Of a stretch of 64,000 nucleotides of DNA, positions 23,790-31,694 are shown piece after piece (the first letter of the stretch is position 1; the number at the start of each line of letters is the position of its first letter). Position numbers and translations under genes: made by a program. Origin of the DNA: an uncultured Clostridia bacterium (GTDB lineage: Bacteria > Bacillota > Clostridia > Oscillospirales > Ruminococcaceae); NCBI GenBank assembly GCA_947589215.1, contig CANQCL010000001.1, positions 150,230 through 214,229 on the forward strand, read 5' to 3'. The notes below the pieces were generated by a model. It made no database searches. It was not told the DNA's origin and saw only the letters and a list, made by a program, of their open reading frames with translations.

Positions 23790-25103
23790 ATGTTTAAAAT
23801 TAGTGACTTTAATTATGATAAGGCTATGGATTTTATAATGGGCTTTTCACGTCTCGGGAAAAAGGTAACCGACCTCTCAAGAGTGCAAAGGCTTCTTGAT
23901 TTAATTGATGATCCGCAGAATGACCTTGAGTTTATACACATAGCCGGCACAAACGGAAAAGGTTCAGCAGCAGAAATGATAAGCGAAATTCTATACAGTG
24001 CCGGAGTAAAAACAGGCACTTTCACATCGCCTTATATTGTTGAATTCCGTGACAGAATACGTTTTATGGGAAAGGTTATACCAAAAAAAGAGCTTACTGA
24101 CATATGCTCTTACATTAGATCACGGCTTGAAGAATTAGATGACGCAAAGGACTTCTCCGGCTTTGAGATAACTATGGCTATCGCTCTGTTATATTTCAAA
24201 AAAGCAGGCTGCGATGCAGTTGTCTTTGAAACGGGGTTAGGAGGTCTTTTAGACTGCACTAATGTTATAAAAAGACCCCTTGTATCTGTTATAACATCTA
24301 TCTCTCACGACCACACTTCCATTTTGGGCAAGACCATTCGTGAAATCACAGCGCAGAAGGCAGGCATAATAAAAGACGGCTGCCCTGTTGTGTTGTCAAT
24401 TAATAATCCCGATGAAGCCGTAGATGTAGTTTCAAAAACCACAAAAGAAAAAGGTTCAACACTCATTATACCGGACAAATCAAATCTGACCATTAAAAGC
24501 ACTCGGCTCGGTGATACTTCATTTGAATACAAAGGTATTCGATATTCTCTTTCAATGAGCGGAGAACATCAAATCACAAATGCGCTTTCTGCTATTGAAA
24601 CGGCTTGCCTGCTCAAAAATCGGTTTAAAATAACAGAGCAGAACATTCAAACGGGGCTAAAAAAGGCTTTTGTTACAGGCAGAACCGAAGTTTTAGCATC
24701 GCCGTTAAAAGGTGAGAGCCATTACGTTATTTTAGACGGCAGTCATAACGACGGCGGAGTGGAAGCACTTGCAAATATTCTAAGTGAAATCCCAAAGCCT
24801 GTTACCGCAATTGTCGGCTCGCTTAAACGCAAGAACGTCAGAGACTCTCTGACAAAGCTGTTTGACAGTGTAGATAAAATCATCTGCGTTGACGACTTCA
24901 CAACAGACACAATGCCGAAGCAGGAGCTTTGCGGTATTTTAAACGAGGAGTACGCAAAGAGTAATGTTGATAAAGGCAAAAAAATAATTGCCTGCTGCGG
25001 AGAGGATACAATATCCGAATACAAAAAGGCAATGAATGGCGAATATAATAACACCGTTATCTGCGGAACGCTTTACTTAGTTTCCTATATTAAAAATTTA
25101 TAA
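23790..25103 (+). CDS. folC: Folylpolyglutamate synthase / dihydrofolate synthase
   Basis: Adds glutamates to folates. 437 residues. Mur-ligase fold with the P-loop HIAGTNGKGSAAEM near residue 50, the YIVEFRDRIR segment, ETGLGGLLDCTNV, TSISHDHTSILG and the C-terminal-domain motif ILDGSHNDGG. Monocistronic, with a strong terminator. Confidence 0.94.
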   Translation: MFKISDFNYDKAMDFIMGFSRLGKKVTDLSRVQRLLDLIDDPQNDLEFIHIAGTNGKGSAAEMISEILYSAGVKTGTFTSPYIVEFRDRIRFMGKVIPKKELTDICSYIRSRLEELDDAKDFSGFEITMAIALLYFKKAGCDAVVFETGLGGLLDCTNVIKRPLVSVITSISHDHTSILGKTIREITAQKAGIIKDGCPVVLSINNPDEAVDVVSKTTKEKGSTLIIPDKSNLTIKSTRLGDTSFEYKGIRYSLSMSGEHQITNALSAIETACLLKNRFKITEQNIQTGLKKAFVTGRTEVLASPLKGESHYVILDGSHNDGGVEALANILSEIPKPVTAIVGSLKRKNVRDSLTKLFDSVDKIICVDDFTTDTMPKQELCGILNEEYAKSNVDKGKKIIACCGEDTISEYKKAMNGEYNNTVICGTLYLVSYIKNL

Positions 25104-25117
25104 ATTTATACAAAAGC

Positions 25118-25151
25118 GGGCTGACGAAATTATCGTCAGCCCTTTATTTTT
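25118..25151. terminator. Terminator between folC and the cytidylate-kinase-like gene
   Basis: GGGCTGACGA/TCGTCAGCCC, a perfect 10-bp stem with a five-base loop and a T-rich tail, serving convergent genes. Confidence 0.9.
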
Positions 25152-25785
25152 ATGACTGTTTGTCAAGATACTTTTCTCTTACGTTAATATAAGTTACCAT
25201 AAGGTCAACCGCTCCCTCTATACCTATTTGCGAAGAGTTAATGCAAAGGTCATAATTCCTTGCTTCTCCCCACTTCATATCAGAATAATAGTTATAATAG
25301 TTTGCTCTGTTTTTATCCGTCTTTTTGATGAAATCACGAACCTTATCCTTTTCTATGTCATAACGCTCAAGAATTCTCTTTTTCTTGTTCGCAAGATCTG
25401 CATTGATGAAAAAGTTTATGACATTTTTGTGATCTTTTAAAACATAGTCCGCACATCTTCCAACAATTACACAAGGACCCTTCTCGGCTATTTTCTTTAT
25501 CGTTTCAAACTGCGCCAGAAAAAGCTTGTGGTTAAGCGGCATATTCGGATGTATTTTACCATCGGAGCTAATCGGATAGGTTCCCATAACTAATGAATAA
25601 AGAAGGCTGTTTGAATGTGACTCGTCGTTTCTGTAAAAAAGCTCCTCACAAATTCCGCTTTCCTTTGACGCCATCTCCAGCAGCTCTTTATCATAAAACG
25701 GAATGTTAAGCTTCTTTGCTAACTTTTCTCCTATTTCACGTCCTCCGCTGCCAAACTCTCTGCTGATTGTAATAATTGATTTCAC
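25150..25785 (-). CDS. Cytidylate kinase-like family protein
   Basis: 211 residues with an unusual P-loop SREFGSGGREIGEKLAKKL at the N-terminus, followed by FYDKELLEMAS and GPCVIVGRCADYVLKD. These match the cytidylate-kinase-like (AAA-type) family common in gut Clostridia, distinct from the canonical cmk. Substrate unknown. GTG start eight bases after AAAGGAGG. Confidence 0.86.
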   Translation of the reverse strand: MKSIITISREFGSGGREIGEKLAKKLNIPFYDKELLEMASKESGICEELFYRNDESHSNSLLYSLVMGTYPISSDGKIHPNMPLNHKLFLAQFETIKKIAEKGPCVIVGRCADYVLKDHKNVINFFINADLANKKKRILERYDIEKDKVRDFIKKTDKNRANYYNYYSDMKWGEARNYDLCINSSQIGIEGAVDLMVTYINVREKYLDKQS

Positions 25786-25917
25786 AACAAAAACCTCCTT
25801 TCAGTGTTTACTATGTTTTGTTGTATTTTTAGTATAACATACTTTATTATACTTTTCACTGATTTTTTTATACAATTTTATGCAATATTCTTTGTGCAAT
25901 AAGTCAATATGATTTTT

Positions 25918-25946
25918 GAATACATCTGCTTCTAATGGATAAAATA
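25918..25946 (+). promoter_or_regulatory. SigF/SigG-like promoter before spoVAC
   Basis: GAATA (matches GHATR), 17-bp spacer, TAAAATA (five of seven to CATNHTA), 30 bp before spoVAC. Confidence 0.5.
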
Positions 25947-25975
25947 TATGTAATTAAAACATAAAGAAAGGAGTA

Positions 25976-26449
25976 ATGCTCCCACAGAGCATAAAAATCA
26001 ATATGAAAATAAGTCAATCACAGTACAGTGAATTGTATAAAGAAGCGTCAATGGGAACAAAATCGTGGATAACCATTCCAAAAGCATTTGTAATAGGCGG
26101 TCTTATTTGCACGTTGGGCGAAGCTTTGCTTAATCTCTATGAGTATTTCGGTCTTAGTAAAGATAACACTGCAATGCTGACTTCAATAACACTAATATTT
26201 TTATCGGCATTATTCACAGGGTTGGGTCTTTACCAAAAGCTTGCTAAACACGGCGGCGCAGGTACACTCGTACCGATAACTGGCTTTGCAAACTCTGTTG
26301 TCGCTCCTGCTATCGAGTTCAAAACTGAGGGAATGATTTTAGGTCTCGGAGCAAAAATATTCATTATCTCGGGACCTGTTATCTTATACGGTACATTGGC
26401 GTCGATGGTTTACGGACTGATATATTATATATGCACAAGGCTATTCTAA
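25976..26449 (+). CDS. spoVAC: Stage V sporulation protein AC
   Basis: Inner-membrane channel subunit for Ca-dipicolinate movement during spore formation and germination. 157 residues; the family pattern is clear in IPKAFVIGGLICTLGE, LTSITLIFLSALFTGLGLYQKLAKHGGAGTLVPITGFANSVV and EFKTEGMILGLGAKIFIISGPVILYG. The ATG at 25976 is only two bases from GGAG; the ATG at 26003 is an alternative start. SpoVAD and SpoVAE, which normally follow, are absent here and a terminator comes directly after. Confidence 0.9.
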   Translation: MLPQSIKINMKISQSQYSELYKEASMGTKSWITIPKAFVIGGLICTLGEALLNLYEYFGLSKDNTAMLTSITLIFLSALFTGLGLYQKLAKHGGAGTLVPITGFANSVVAPAIEFKTEGMILGLGAKIFIISGPVILYGTLASMVYGLIYYICTRLF

Positions 26450-26455
26450 ATCAAA

Positions 26456-26494
26456 ACGGCAGACTTGTTCTTAACAAGCTTGCCGCTTTTTTTA
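26456..26494 (+). terminator. Terminator after spoVAC
   Basis: CGGCAGACTTGTT/AACAAGCTTGCCG imperfect stem followed by seven T. Confidence 0.8.
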
Positions 26495-26543
26495 CACAAG
26501 ATGCAAGACGCCGAAACTTATACATTAGGAAAATTTGCAAACT

Positions 26544-26577
26544 AAAAAAATAACCTCCCGTTTTTAAGGGAGGTTAT
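26544..26577 (-). terminator. Terminator after secF
   Basis: TAACCTCCC/GGGAGGTTA stem with a T-run on the minus strand. Confidence 0.82.
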
Positions 26578-26584
26578 ATTCAAA

Positions 26585-27607
26585 TTACTTTTTCTTTTTA
26601 GAAGCCGCTGCCTGAGCCATAAGCTTTTTCGCTCTGTGTTCCTGCCAGCACACCCAAAGTGTAGGAGCAATACAGTTTGAAGAATATACTCCGGCGAGCA
26701 TTCCGATGATAAGTGGGAATGCAAAGCTCAAAATCGATGAAACTCCGGCTACAACACATACTATGCATACAACAGCCATTGCCATAATGGTCGTAACGTT
26801 TGTATGGATCGAACGTCCGATAGTCTGAGTAACAGACATATTAACAAGCTCGTCAACATCGGCCTTTCTGCCGTAAATTCTCTTGTTTTCACGGATACGG
26901 TCGTATATGATGATGGTAGCGTTGATCGAGTATCCCAGAATTGTCAGTAAAACCGCCATAAAGTTAGCGTCAATGTCAAAACCGCAGATAACAAAGCATC
27001 CGAATACCATTAACATATCGTGAACAAGCGCTACAACTGCCATACATCCGGCTGAAATACCGCCGATTTTTCTAAATCTGAATCCGATGTATATTATCAT
27101 TACGATTACTGAGAATATTACCGCAACCAAACACTTGATAAAGAACTCTTTACCGTTTGACGGTGAAACGTCGTTGGAGCCGTACACCTCAAGGTTGTTG
27201 TTCTTTAGCTCGCTTTGAAGTGCGTCTGTAAGCTGAGTCTGTACTGAGTTTGTAAGTCCCTTTTTAGACGCAAACGAGAGCGTCACCGTTTTAGAGGAGT
27301 CAGCCATACTCTCTCCTGTTGTTACAACAGCCTTTTCTCCTATAGAATCGCTTACTACCTTTTCAACCTTCGACGTGTCTATATCGCCTTCATAAGAATA
27401 GGTGATCTCCGTTCCGCCTCTGAACTGGATAGCCAAATTCAGTCTTCCGCAAAGGGCAACTACTATAGAAATAACAATAAGTGCTATTGAAATAATGTAG
27501 AATATCTTTCTGTGTCCGCAAACGTTAAGAGGCTTTCTTACCTTTGTTTCCTGTACGTTTTCGTTGATTGCAGCTTCTGCCGCAGTGTTTTTGGTCTTCT
27601 TACTCAT
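26585..27607 (-). CDS. secF: Protein translocase subunit SecF
   Basis: Membrane subunit that uses the proton-motive force to help late stages of Sec export. 340 residues, six helices. The GRLNLAIQFRGGTEITYSY stretch after helix 1 and the VALVHDMLMVFG and ILGYSINATIIIYDRIRENKR motifs are SecF signatures. The ATG at 27607 lies eight bases after GGAGG and overlaps the end of secD, so translation is coupled. Confidence 0.95.
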   Translation of the reverse strand: MSKKTKNTAAEAAINENVQETKVRKPLNVCGHRKIFYIISIALIVISIVVALCGRLNLAIQFRGGTEITYSYEGDIDTSKVEKVVSDSIGEKAVVTTGESMADSSKTVTLSFASKKGLTNSVQTQLTDALQSELKNNNLEVYGSNDVSPSNGKEFFIKCLVAVIFSVIVMIIYIGFRFRKIGGISAGCMAVVALVHDMLMVFGCFVICGFDIDANFMAVLLTILGYSINATIIIYDRIRENKRIYGRKADVDELVNMSVTQTIGRSIHTNVTTIMAMAVVCIVCVVAGVSSILSFAFPLIIGMLAGVYSSNCIAPTLWVCWQEHRAKKLMAQAAASKKKK

Positions 27608-28979
27608 GCTTAGCACCTCCGTAAAGTCTTGGATTTTTGAAGCACTTGAACTTTGAAAGTGACGAAAGCATTAATCTTGAAGCGAATATTCCGAATACAA
27701 AGTTCAGAATAATTCCGACAAGCAGCGTATAACCGAGTGAATAAATCGTTCCGGCTGTTGAAGCTCCGAATGCAAAGAAGATAAAGTTCAGCATCTTTGC
27801 GAATAAGCTGTCGGTAGGTCCGAAAGCTCCCATTAATATAACCGCAACAAATACTACCGTGATGTTACTGTCGAATACGGCAGACCACGCTCTCTTATAG
27901 CCGACTTCAATAGCGCCGTTAAGCGTCTTTCCGTTATTTAACTCTTCCTTTATTCTCTCAAATGAAACTACGTTAGCGTCAACGCCCATTCCGACAGCAA
28001 GTATAATACCCGCAATACCCGGAATTGTAAGCGTGAAGCTTTCAATGCTCGGCAAGAAGCCTGATATAGCCGCTATCGTGCATACAACTTGTCCTACAAG
28101 AGCTATTGATGCAACTGCTCCTGCCAGTTTGTAAATGAAAATCATATACAGGCAAATAAGCGCAAATGCAATTACTCCTGCAATGAGCATAGCGTTCAAT
28201 GCTCCTGTTCCGAGCGTCGGAGAAATAATGTCCGTACTCGTTGCTTCAAGCTTAAACGGAAGTGATCCTGCATTGATTTTGTCCGCAAGCGCTTTTGCGC
28301 TGTCGTATGTAAAGTCACCCTCGATAATGCACTTTCCGTCTGTTATTGCAGCGTTGACCGATGGAGCAGATATACAATCCTCGTCCATATATATGGAAAT
28401 GTATCCGCTTCCTGCAAGCTCGGTCGTAGCCTGAGCAAACGCTTCCTTACCTGCGTTATCAAACTCAAGGCTTACTACATTTTCTGTTGTGTTGTTCTCA
28501 TTCTGCTGAATGGTTGCCTCTGCCTTTGTAACCTGGTCGCCTGTAAGGATCGTTTCGCCGTTTATATCCTCCTGACCTTTCTTAAAGCTGAGGATAGCCG
28601 TCTCGCCTAATTCTTTTACAGCTGCCTCCGGATCAAAGCTTGTGTCTCCTGCCTGCCACGGGAATTCAACTACAACCCTCTTGTTGTTATAGTCAACATA
28701 AACCTCGCTGTCAGTAATGTTCAGACTAACAAGTCTTTGCTCAATTACTGATTTGGCTGCGTCCATATTTGATTCGGATGCATTATATCCGTCGGCAGGT
28801 TCAAAAGTGGCGTTAACTCCGCCCCGAATATCAATTCCCCATCTGATCTCATCTACGCCCTTAATGTACGAGTTCCTTGTATCGCCGTATTGTGAGTGAA
28901 TACCGAAAAATGTCAGGTATCCGATCAAAACAATAACCGCCACCACGATAAAGAAAACGGGCTTTTTAACTTTTCGCAC
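27600..28979 (-). CDS. secD: Protein translocase subunit SecD
   Basis: Partner of SecF, 459 residues (short Gram-positive type). Motifs: RWGIDIRGGVNATFEP after the first helix, a P1-like periplasmic domain, and PGIAGIILAVGMGVDANVVSFERIKEEL followed by the AWSAVFDSNITV segment in helices 4-5. GTG start after AGGAGGA. A near-consensus promoter lies 66 bp upstream. Confidence 0.95.
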   Translation of the reverse strand: MRKVKKPVFFIVVAVIVLIGYLTFFGIHSQYGDTRNSYIKGVDEIRWGIDIRGGVNATFEPADGYNASESNMDAAKSVIEQRLVSLNITDSEVYVDYNNKRVVVEFPWQAGDTSFDPEAAVKELGETAILSFKKGQEDINGETILTGDQVTKAEATIQQNENNTTENVVSLEFDNAGKEAFAQATTELAGSGYISIYMDEDCISAPSVNAAITDGKCIIEGDFTYDSAKALADKINAGSLPFKLEATSTDIISPTLGTGALNAMLIAGVIAFALICLYMIFIYKLAGAVASIALVGQVVCTIAAISGFLPSIESFTLTIPGIAGIILAVGMGVDANVVSFERIKEELNNGKTLNGAIEVGYKRAWSAVFDSNITVVFVAVILMGAFGPTDSLFAKMLNFIFFAFGASTAGTIYSLGYTLLVGIILNFVFGIFASRLMLSSLSKFKCFKNPRLYGGAKHE

Positions 28980-29044
28980 TGTACGTCCTCCTAATATGTT
29001 AAATTGAAAATTGCAATCGAAATTGCAAAAATATTCACTAAGTA

Positions 29045-29073
29045 ATTATAACTAATTAATATCGGCTTGTCAA
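29045..29073 (-). promoter_or_regulatory. secDF promoter
   Basis: Minus-strand TTGACA, 17-bp spacer, TATAAT: full consensus. Confidence 0.82.
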
Positions 29074-29102
29074 GTGGTGGAAACAAATAATATTATTATT
29101 TT

Positions 29103-29142
29103 TTCCAAAAAAGTCCTATCCCAGTATATGGCATAGGACTTT
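29103..29142 (-). terminator. Terminator after spoVT
   Basis: AAAGTCCTAT/ATAGGACTTT stem with a minus-strand T-run. Confidence 0.82.
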
Positions 29143-29208
29143 GATGGATAATTTTCCTTATAAAATCACTTGAATACGTAAGAATTGATTATGATACAAA
29201 GAGTTATG

Positions 29209-29748
29209 TTATTCTTCCATTTGTTTTCCCAAGAACATTGCCGCCGCTTTTGTTAAAATAAGCTTATTCTGATCTCCCTTTGCATTGTCGTCTCCCGCAA
29301 GAAGAGCTACTGCGCCTGTAACAGTACCTTCTGAAATAATAGGAGATATTGCAAGTGCCTTTTTAGACACTCCCTCAATAGGCATAACAGGGCTTTCTCC
29401 GTCCTCGTAGGTGAACGACTTTCCGCTTTGAAAAAAGTCCTCAAGAGCCTGAGAAACTCTACGTTCAGAATACTCCTTCTTTCCCTGCCCCGACACAGCT
29501 ACTACATGGTCACGGTCAAACACAACTACAGTTCCTCCGTCAAGCTTGTGAATAACATCGGCAGCCTGTGTTGCCGTTTCGCTAAGCTCGTGAACGGGCG
29601 AATACTTTCTAAAAATTACGTTGCCGTCGTTGTCGGTGTAAATTTCAAGCGGGCTTCCTTCTCTTATTCTCAATGTTCTTCTTATTTCCTTTGGAATAAC
29701 TACTCTTCCGAGATCATCAATTCTTCTTACTATTCCGGTAGCTTTCAT
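29209..29748 (-). CDS. spoVT: Stage V sporulation protein T (AbrB-type regulator)
   Basis: Forespore transcription factor that tunes SigG-dependent genes. 179 residues: an N-terminal AbrB swapped-hairpin domain (MKATGIVRRIDDLGRVVIPK, then EIRRTLRIREGSPLEIY) and a C-terminal GAF-like domain (about 55-178). A TTG five codons upstream overlaps the GGAGGG ribosome site, so the ATG at 29748 is the start. A SigG-like promoter precedes it. Confidence 0.94.
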   Translation of the reverse strand: MKATGIVRRIDDLGRVVIPKEIRRTLRIREGSPLEIYTDNDGNVIFRKYSPVHELSETATQAADVIHKLDGGTVVVFDRDHVVAVSGQGKKEYSERRVSQALEDFFQSGKSFTYEDGESPVMPIEGVSKKALAISPIISEGTVTGAVALLAGDDNAKGDQNKLILTKAAAMFLGKQMEE

Positions 29749-29787
29749 TTTTATTCCCTCCAAATTATTTTTTAAGCAATGCAGTAA

Positions 29788-29816
29788 TATTGTTTACACA
29801 AAACTAAATTTTATAC
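29788..29816 (-). promoter_or_regulatory. SigF/SigG-like promoter before spoVT
   Basis: Minus-strand GTATA, 17-bp spacer, AACAATA (five of seven to CATNHTA). B. subtilis spoVT is known to depend on SigG. Confidence 0.5.
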
Positions 29817-29873
29817 GATAATTTTAAATATAAAATATATTGTCATTATTTATCAAAATAAATATTTTTTTAA

Positions 29874-29902
29874 TAAAAAGCCCGAGCTTTTTTGCCCGAG
29901 CC
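29874..29902 (-). terminator. Terminator after mscL
   Basis: AAAAAGC-CCGA-GCTTTTTT short stem next to a second GCCCGAGCC block; weaker than the other terminators. Confidence 0.5.
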
Positions 29903-29917
29903 AAATTTTATGTATTA

Positions 29918-30409
29918 TTAAATTTTTACTCCTGCTTTCTGTTCTCCTGCCTCTTGCATATCTTCTCTTGCCTCTGGCTTCTTGCTTCTTGCTTCTGACT
30001 TTTGGCTTCTTGCCTCTAATAGCAAATCTCTTATTTCAGTTAAAAGTGAGATGTCGGTAACAACTTCGACAGCTTCTTCTTTTGGTTCTTCGGTTTTCTT
30101 TTTTCCGAGCTCCTGCGCCTTGTTTACTGCTTTGACAAGCAAGAACACAGTAAACGAAATAAGCAAAAAGCTTACTATCGCATTTATAAAGCTGCCTATA
30201 CCAAATCCGCCGGGAGCCCAGTCTGCAAACTTTTCGATACCGGCTTTTTTTAATATTATTCCTATGATCGGCGTCAAAAGATCCTCAACCAAAGACGTTA
30301 CTATAGCAGTAAATGCAGAACCTATAATCAATCCTACTGCCAGGTCGAGAACATTACCTCTTGAAATAAACTGCTTAAATTCGGCAATAAAACCTTTTTT
30401 CTTATCCAT
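29918..30409 (-). CDS. mscL: Large-conductance mechanosensitive channel with repeat-derived tail
   Basis: Pore that opens on membrane stretch. 163 residues. Helix 1 is in SRGNVLDLAVGLIIGSAFTAIV, helix 2 in INAIVSFLLISFTVFLLVKAV, and the conserved C-terminal helix LTEIRDLL ends where most MscL proteins stop. About 30 further residues (EARSQKSEARSKKPEAR and on) are a translation of the dispersed GCAAGA minisatellite. The ATG at 30409 follows GGAGGAGCG; an ATG five codons upstream overlaps that site. Confidence 0.93.
   Translation of the reverse strand: MDKKKGFIAEFKQFISRGNVLDLAVGLIIGSAFTAIVTSLVEDLLTPIIGIILKKAGIEKFADWAPGGFGIGSFINAIVSFLLISFTVFLLVKAVNKAQELGKKKTEEPKEEAVEVVTDISLLTEIRDLLLEARSQKSEARSKKPEAREDMQEAGEQKAGVKI
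29935..30025. repeat. CTTGCCTCTTG minisatellite inside the mscL 3' end
   Basis: Tandem CTTGCCTCTGGCTTCTTGC-type units of about 7-13 bases, the same motif as in the intergenic repeats at 8590-8630 and 46331-46385, here read in frame as the MscL tail. Confidence 0.75.
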
Positions 30410-30466
30410 TTTTCGCTCCTCCATAACTATTTAAAGTCAAATTAAAATATTTTTTTAACATAATGC

Positions 30467-30495
30467 AGTATATCATATTTTATTTGACATTTCAA
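30467..30495 (-). promoter_or_regulatory. mscL promoter
   Basis: Minus-strand TTGAAA, 17-bp spacer, TATACT. Confidence 0.65.
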
Positions 30496-30553
30496 TCTTT
30501 ATTACGACATAAATACACCGTGCTGACGCATACCAGCAAAGCGGTATTTATTC

Positions 30554-30582
30554 TTGCATTTTAATGCCAAAGGTAGTATAAT
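30554..30582 (+). promoter_or_regulatory. mraY promoter
   Basis: TTGCAT, 17-bp spacer, TATAAT, 33 bp before the GTG start. Confidence 0.7.
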
Positions 30583-30614
30583 AAATTGAAATATGTTAAA
30601 GAGGATGATGTTTA

Positions 30615-31589
30615 GTGCTTCGCAATCTTATACCTGAGCAATTTTCAAATATTTACTATGGCATTTTAGTTCTTGCCAGCTTTTTTATTACCTTTGGAGG
30701 TATAAAGCTTTTCAGAGGTTCTCTGCCGAAAGACAAGGGCAGAGAGTTTGCTTTAAACGGCAAGCTCTCGGAAGGAAAGCCTCGAGGAGCGGGTATTATA
30801 CTTATAATAGCATTTATACTGTCATCTGTTTTGTTTGTTCCGCTTGATTTGGAGCTTATTATTTACCTTGCTTTGATTTTTATTGAAATGATGAGCGGAT
30901 ATTTAGACGACGCTGCAAAGGTGCCTTGGGGAGAGTACAAAAAAGGCTTTATCGACCTTGTTGTAGCAGTCGGAGTTTCTGTTACATACTACACATTCAA
31001 CGGCAGTGTGATAAACTTCGCTATGCTTGGTATAAGGGGAGTGAAAATTCCTGCTGTATTGTTTATAATACTCGGTGTGATACTTGTCTGGGCGGCTATA
31101 AACGTAACAAACTGCTCGGACGGAGTTGACGGGCTTTGCGGAAGCCTGACATCTATTTCTCTAATAACGGCATATATTATGCTTCTCTTCTTGGGAAAAG
31201 GACAGAGCTATCGTTCGATGCTGCTTATTATAATAATCTGCGTTTTTACATACCTGTGGTTCAACGCATCTCCGAGCAAGCTTCTTATGGGCGACGCAGG
31301 TTCAAGAGCGCTGGGTGTTATTCTTGCAATTTCGCTTTTGCAGACAGGCTCGCCTGTTACTTTCATTTTTGTGGCGTTTATGCTTATACTCGACGGCGGA
31401 CTAGGCTTGATAAAAGTAAGCGCTATCAGGTATTTAAAGCTTAAAAACTTTATGAGAGATATCAGAACTCCCATTCACGACCAGATGAGAAAGGTAAAAG
31501 ACTGGAGCGATACTCAGGTCGTATTCAGATTCAGCATTTTGCAGATAATCATTTCATTAGTTGTTATTGCGTTTTCTCTTAAAATTTAG
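30615..31589 (+). CDS. mraY: Phospho-N-acetylmuramoyl-pentapeptide transferase (MraY-like)
   Basis: 324 residues, about ten membrane helices. MraY motifs: GKPRGAGIILI, the Mg-site GYLDDAAK, NVTNCSDGVDGL and LLMGDAGSRALG. It makes lipid I from UDP-MurNAc-pentapeptide. It is not inside a dcw cluster but stands alone with its own promoter, so it may be the only or a second copy. GTG start 10 bases after GAGG. The C-terminus (IHDQMRKVKDWSDTQVVFRF) keeps the family's His motif region in divergent form. Confidence 0.88.
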   Translation: MLRNLIPEQFSNIYYGILVLASFFITFGGIKLFRGSLPKDKGREFALNGKLSEGKPRGAGIILIIAFILSSVLFVPLDLELIIYLALIFIEMMSGYLDDAAKVPWGEYKKGFIDLVVAVGVSVTYYTFNGSVINFAMLGIRGVKIPAVLFIILGVILVWAAINVTNCSDGVDGLCGSLTSISLITAYIMLLFLGKGQSYRSMLLIIIICVFTYLWFNASPSKLLMGDAGSRALGVILAISLLQTGSPVTFIFVAFMLILDGGLGLIKVSAIRYLKLKNFMRDIRTPIHDQMRKVKDWSDTQVVFRFSILQIIISLVVIAFSLKI

Positions 31590-31694
31590 TTTCTCTCAAA
31601 ACGCTTATATAACATACTTTATTTTGGCAACAAGTATATTTAACTGCAAACAGCTTAACTTATACAATAAGTAACTTTAAGGATAGATAAATTA

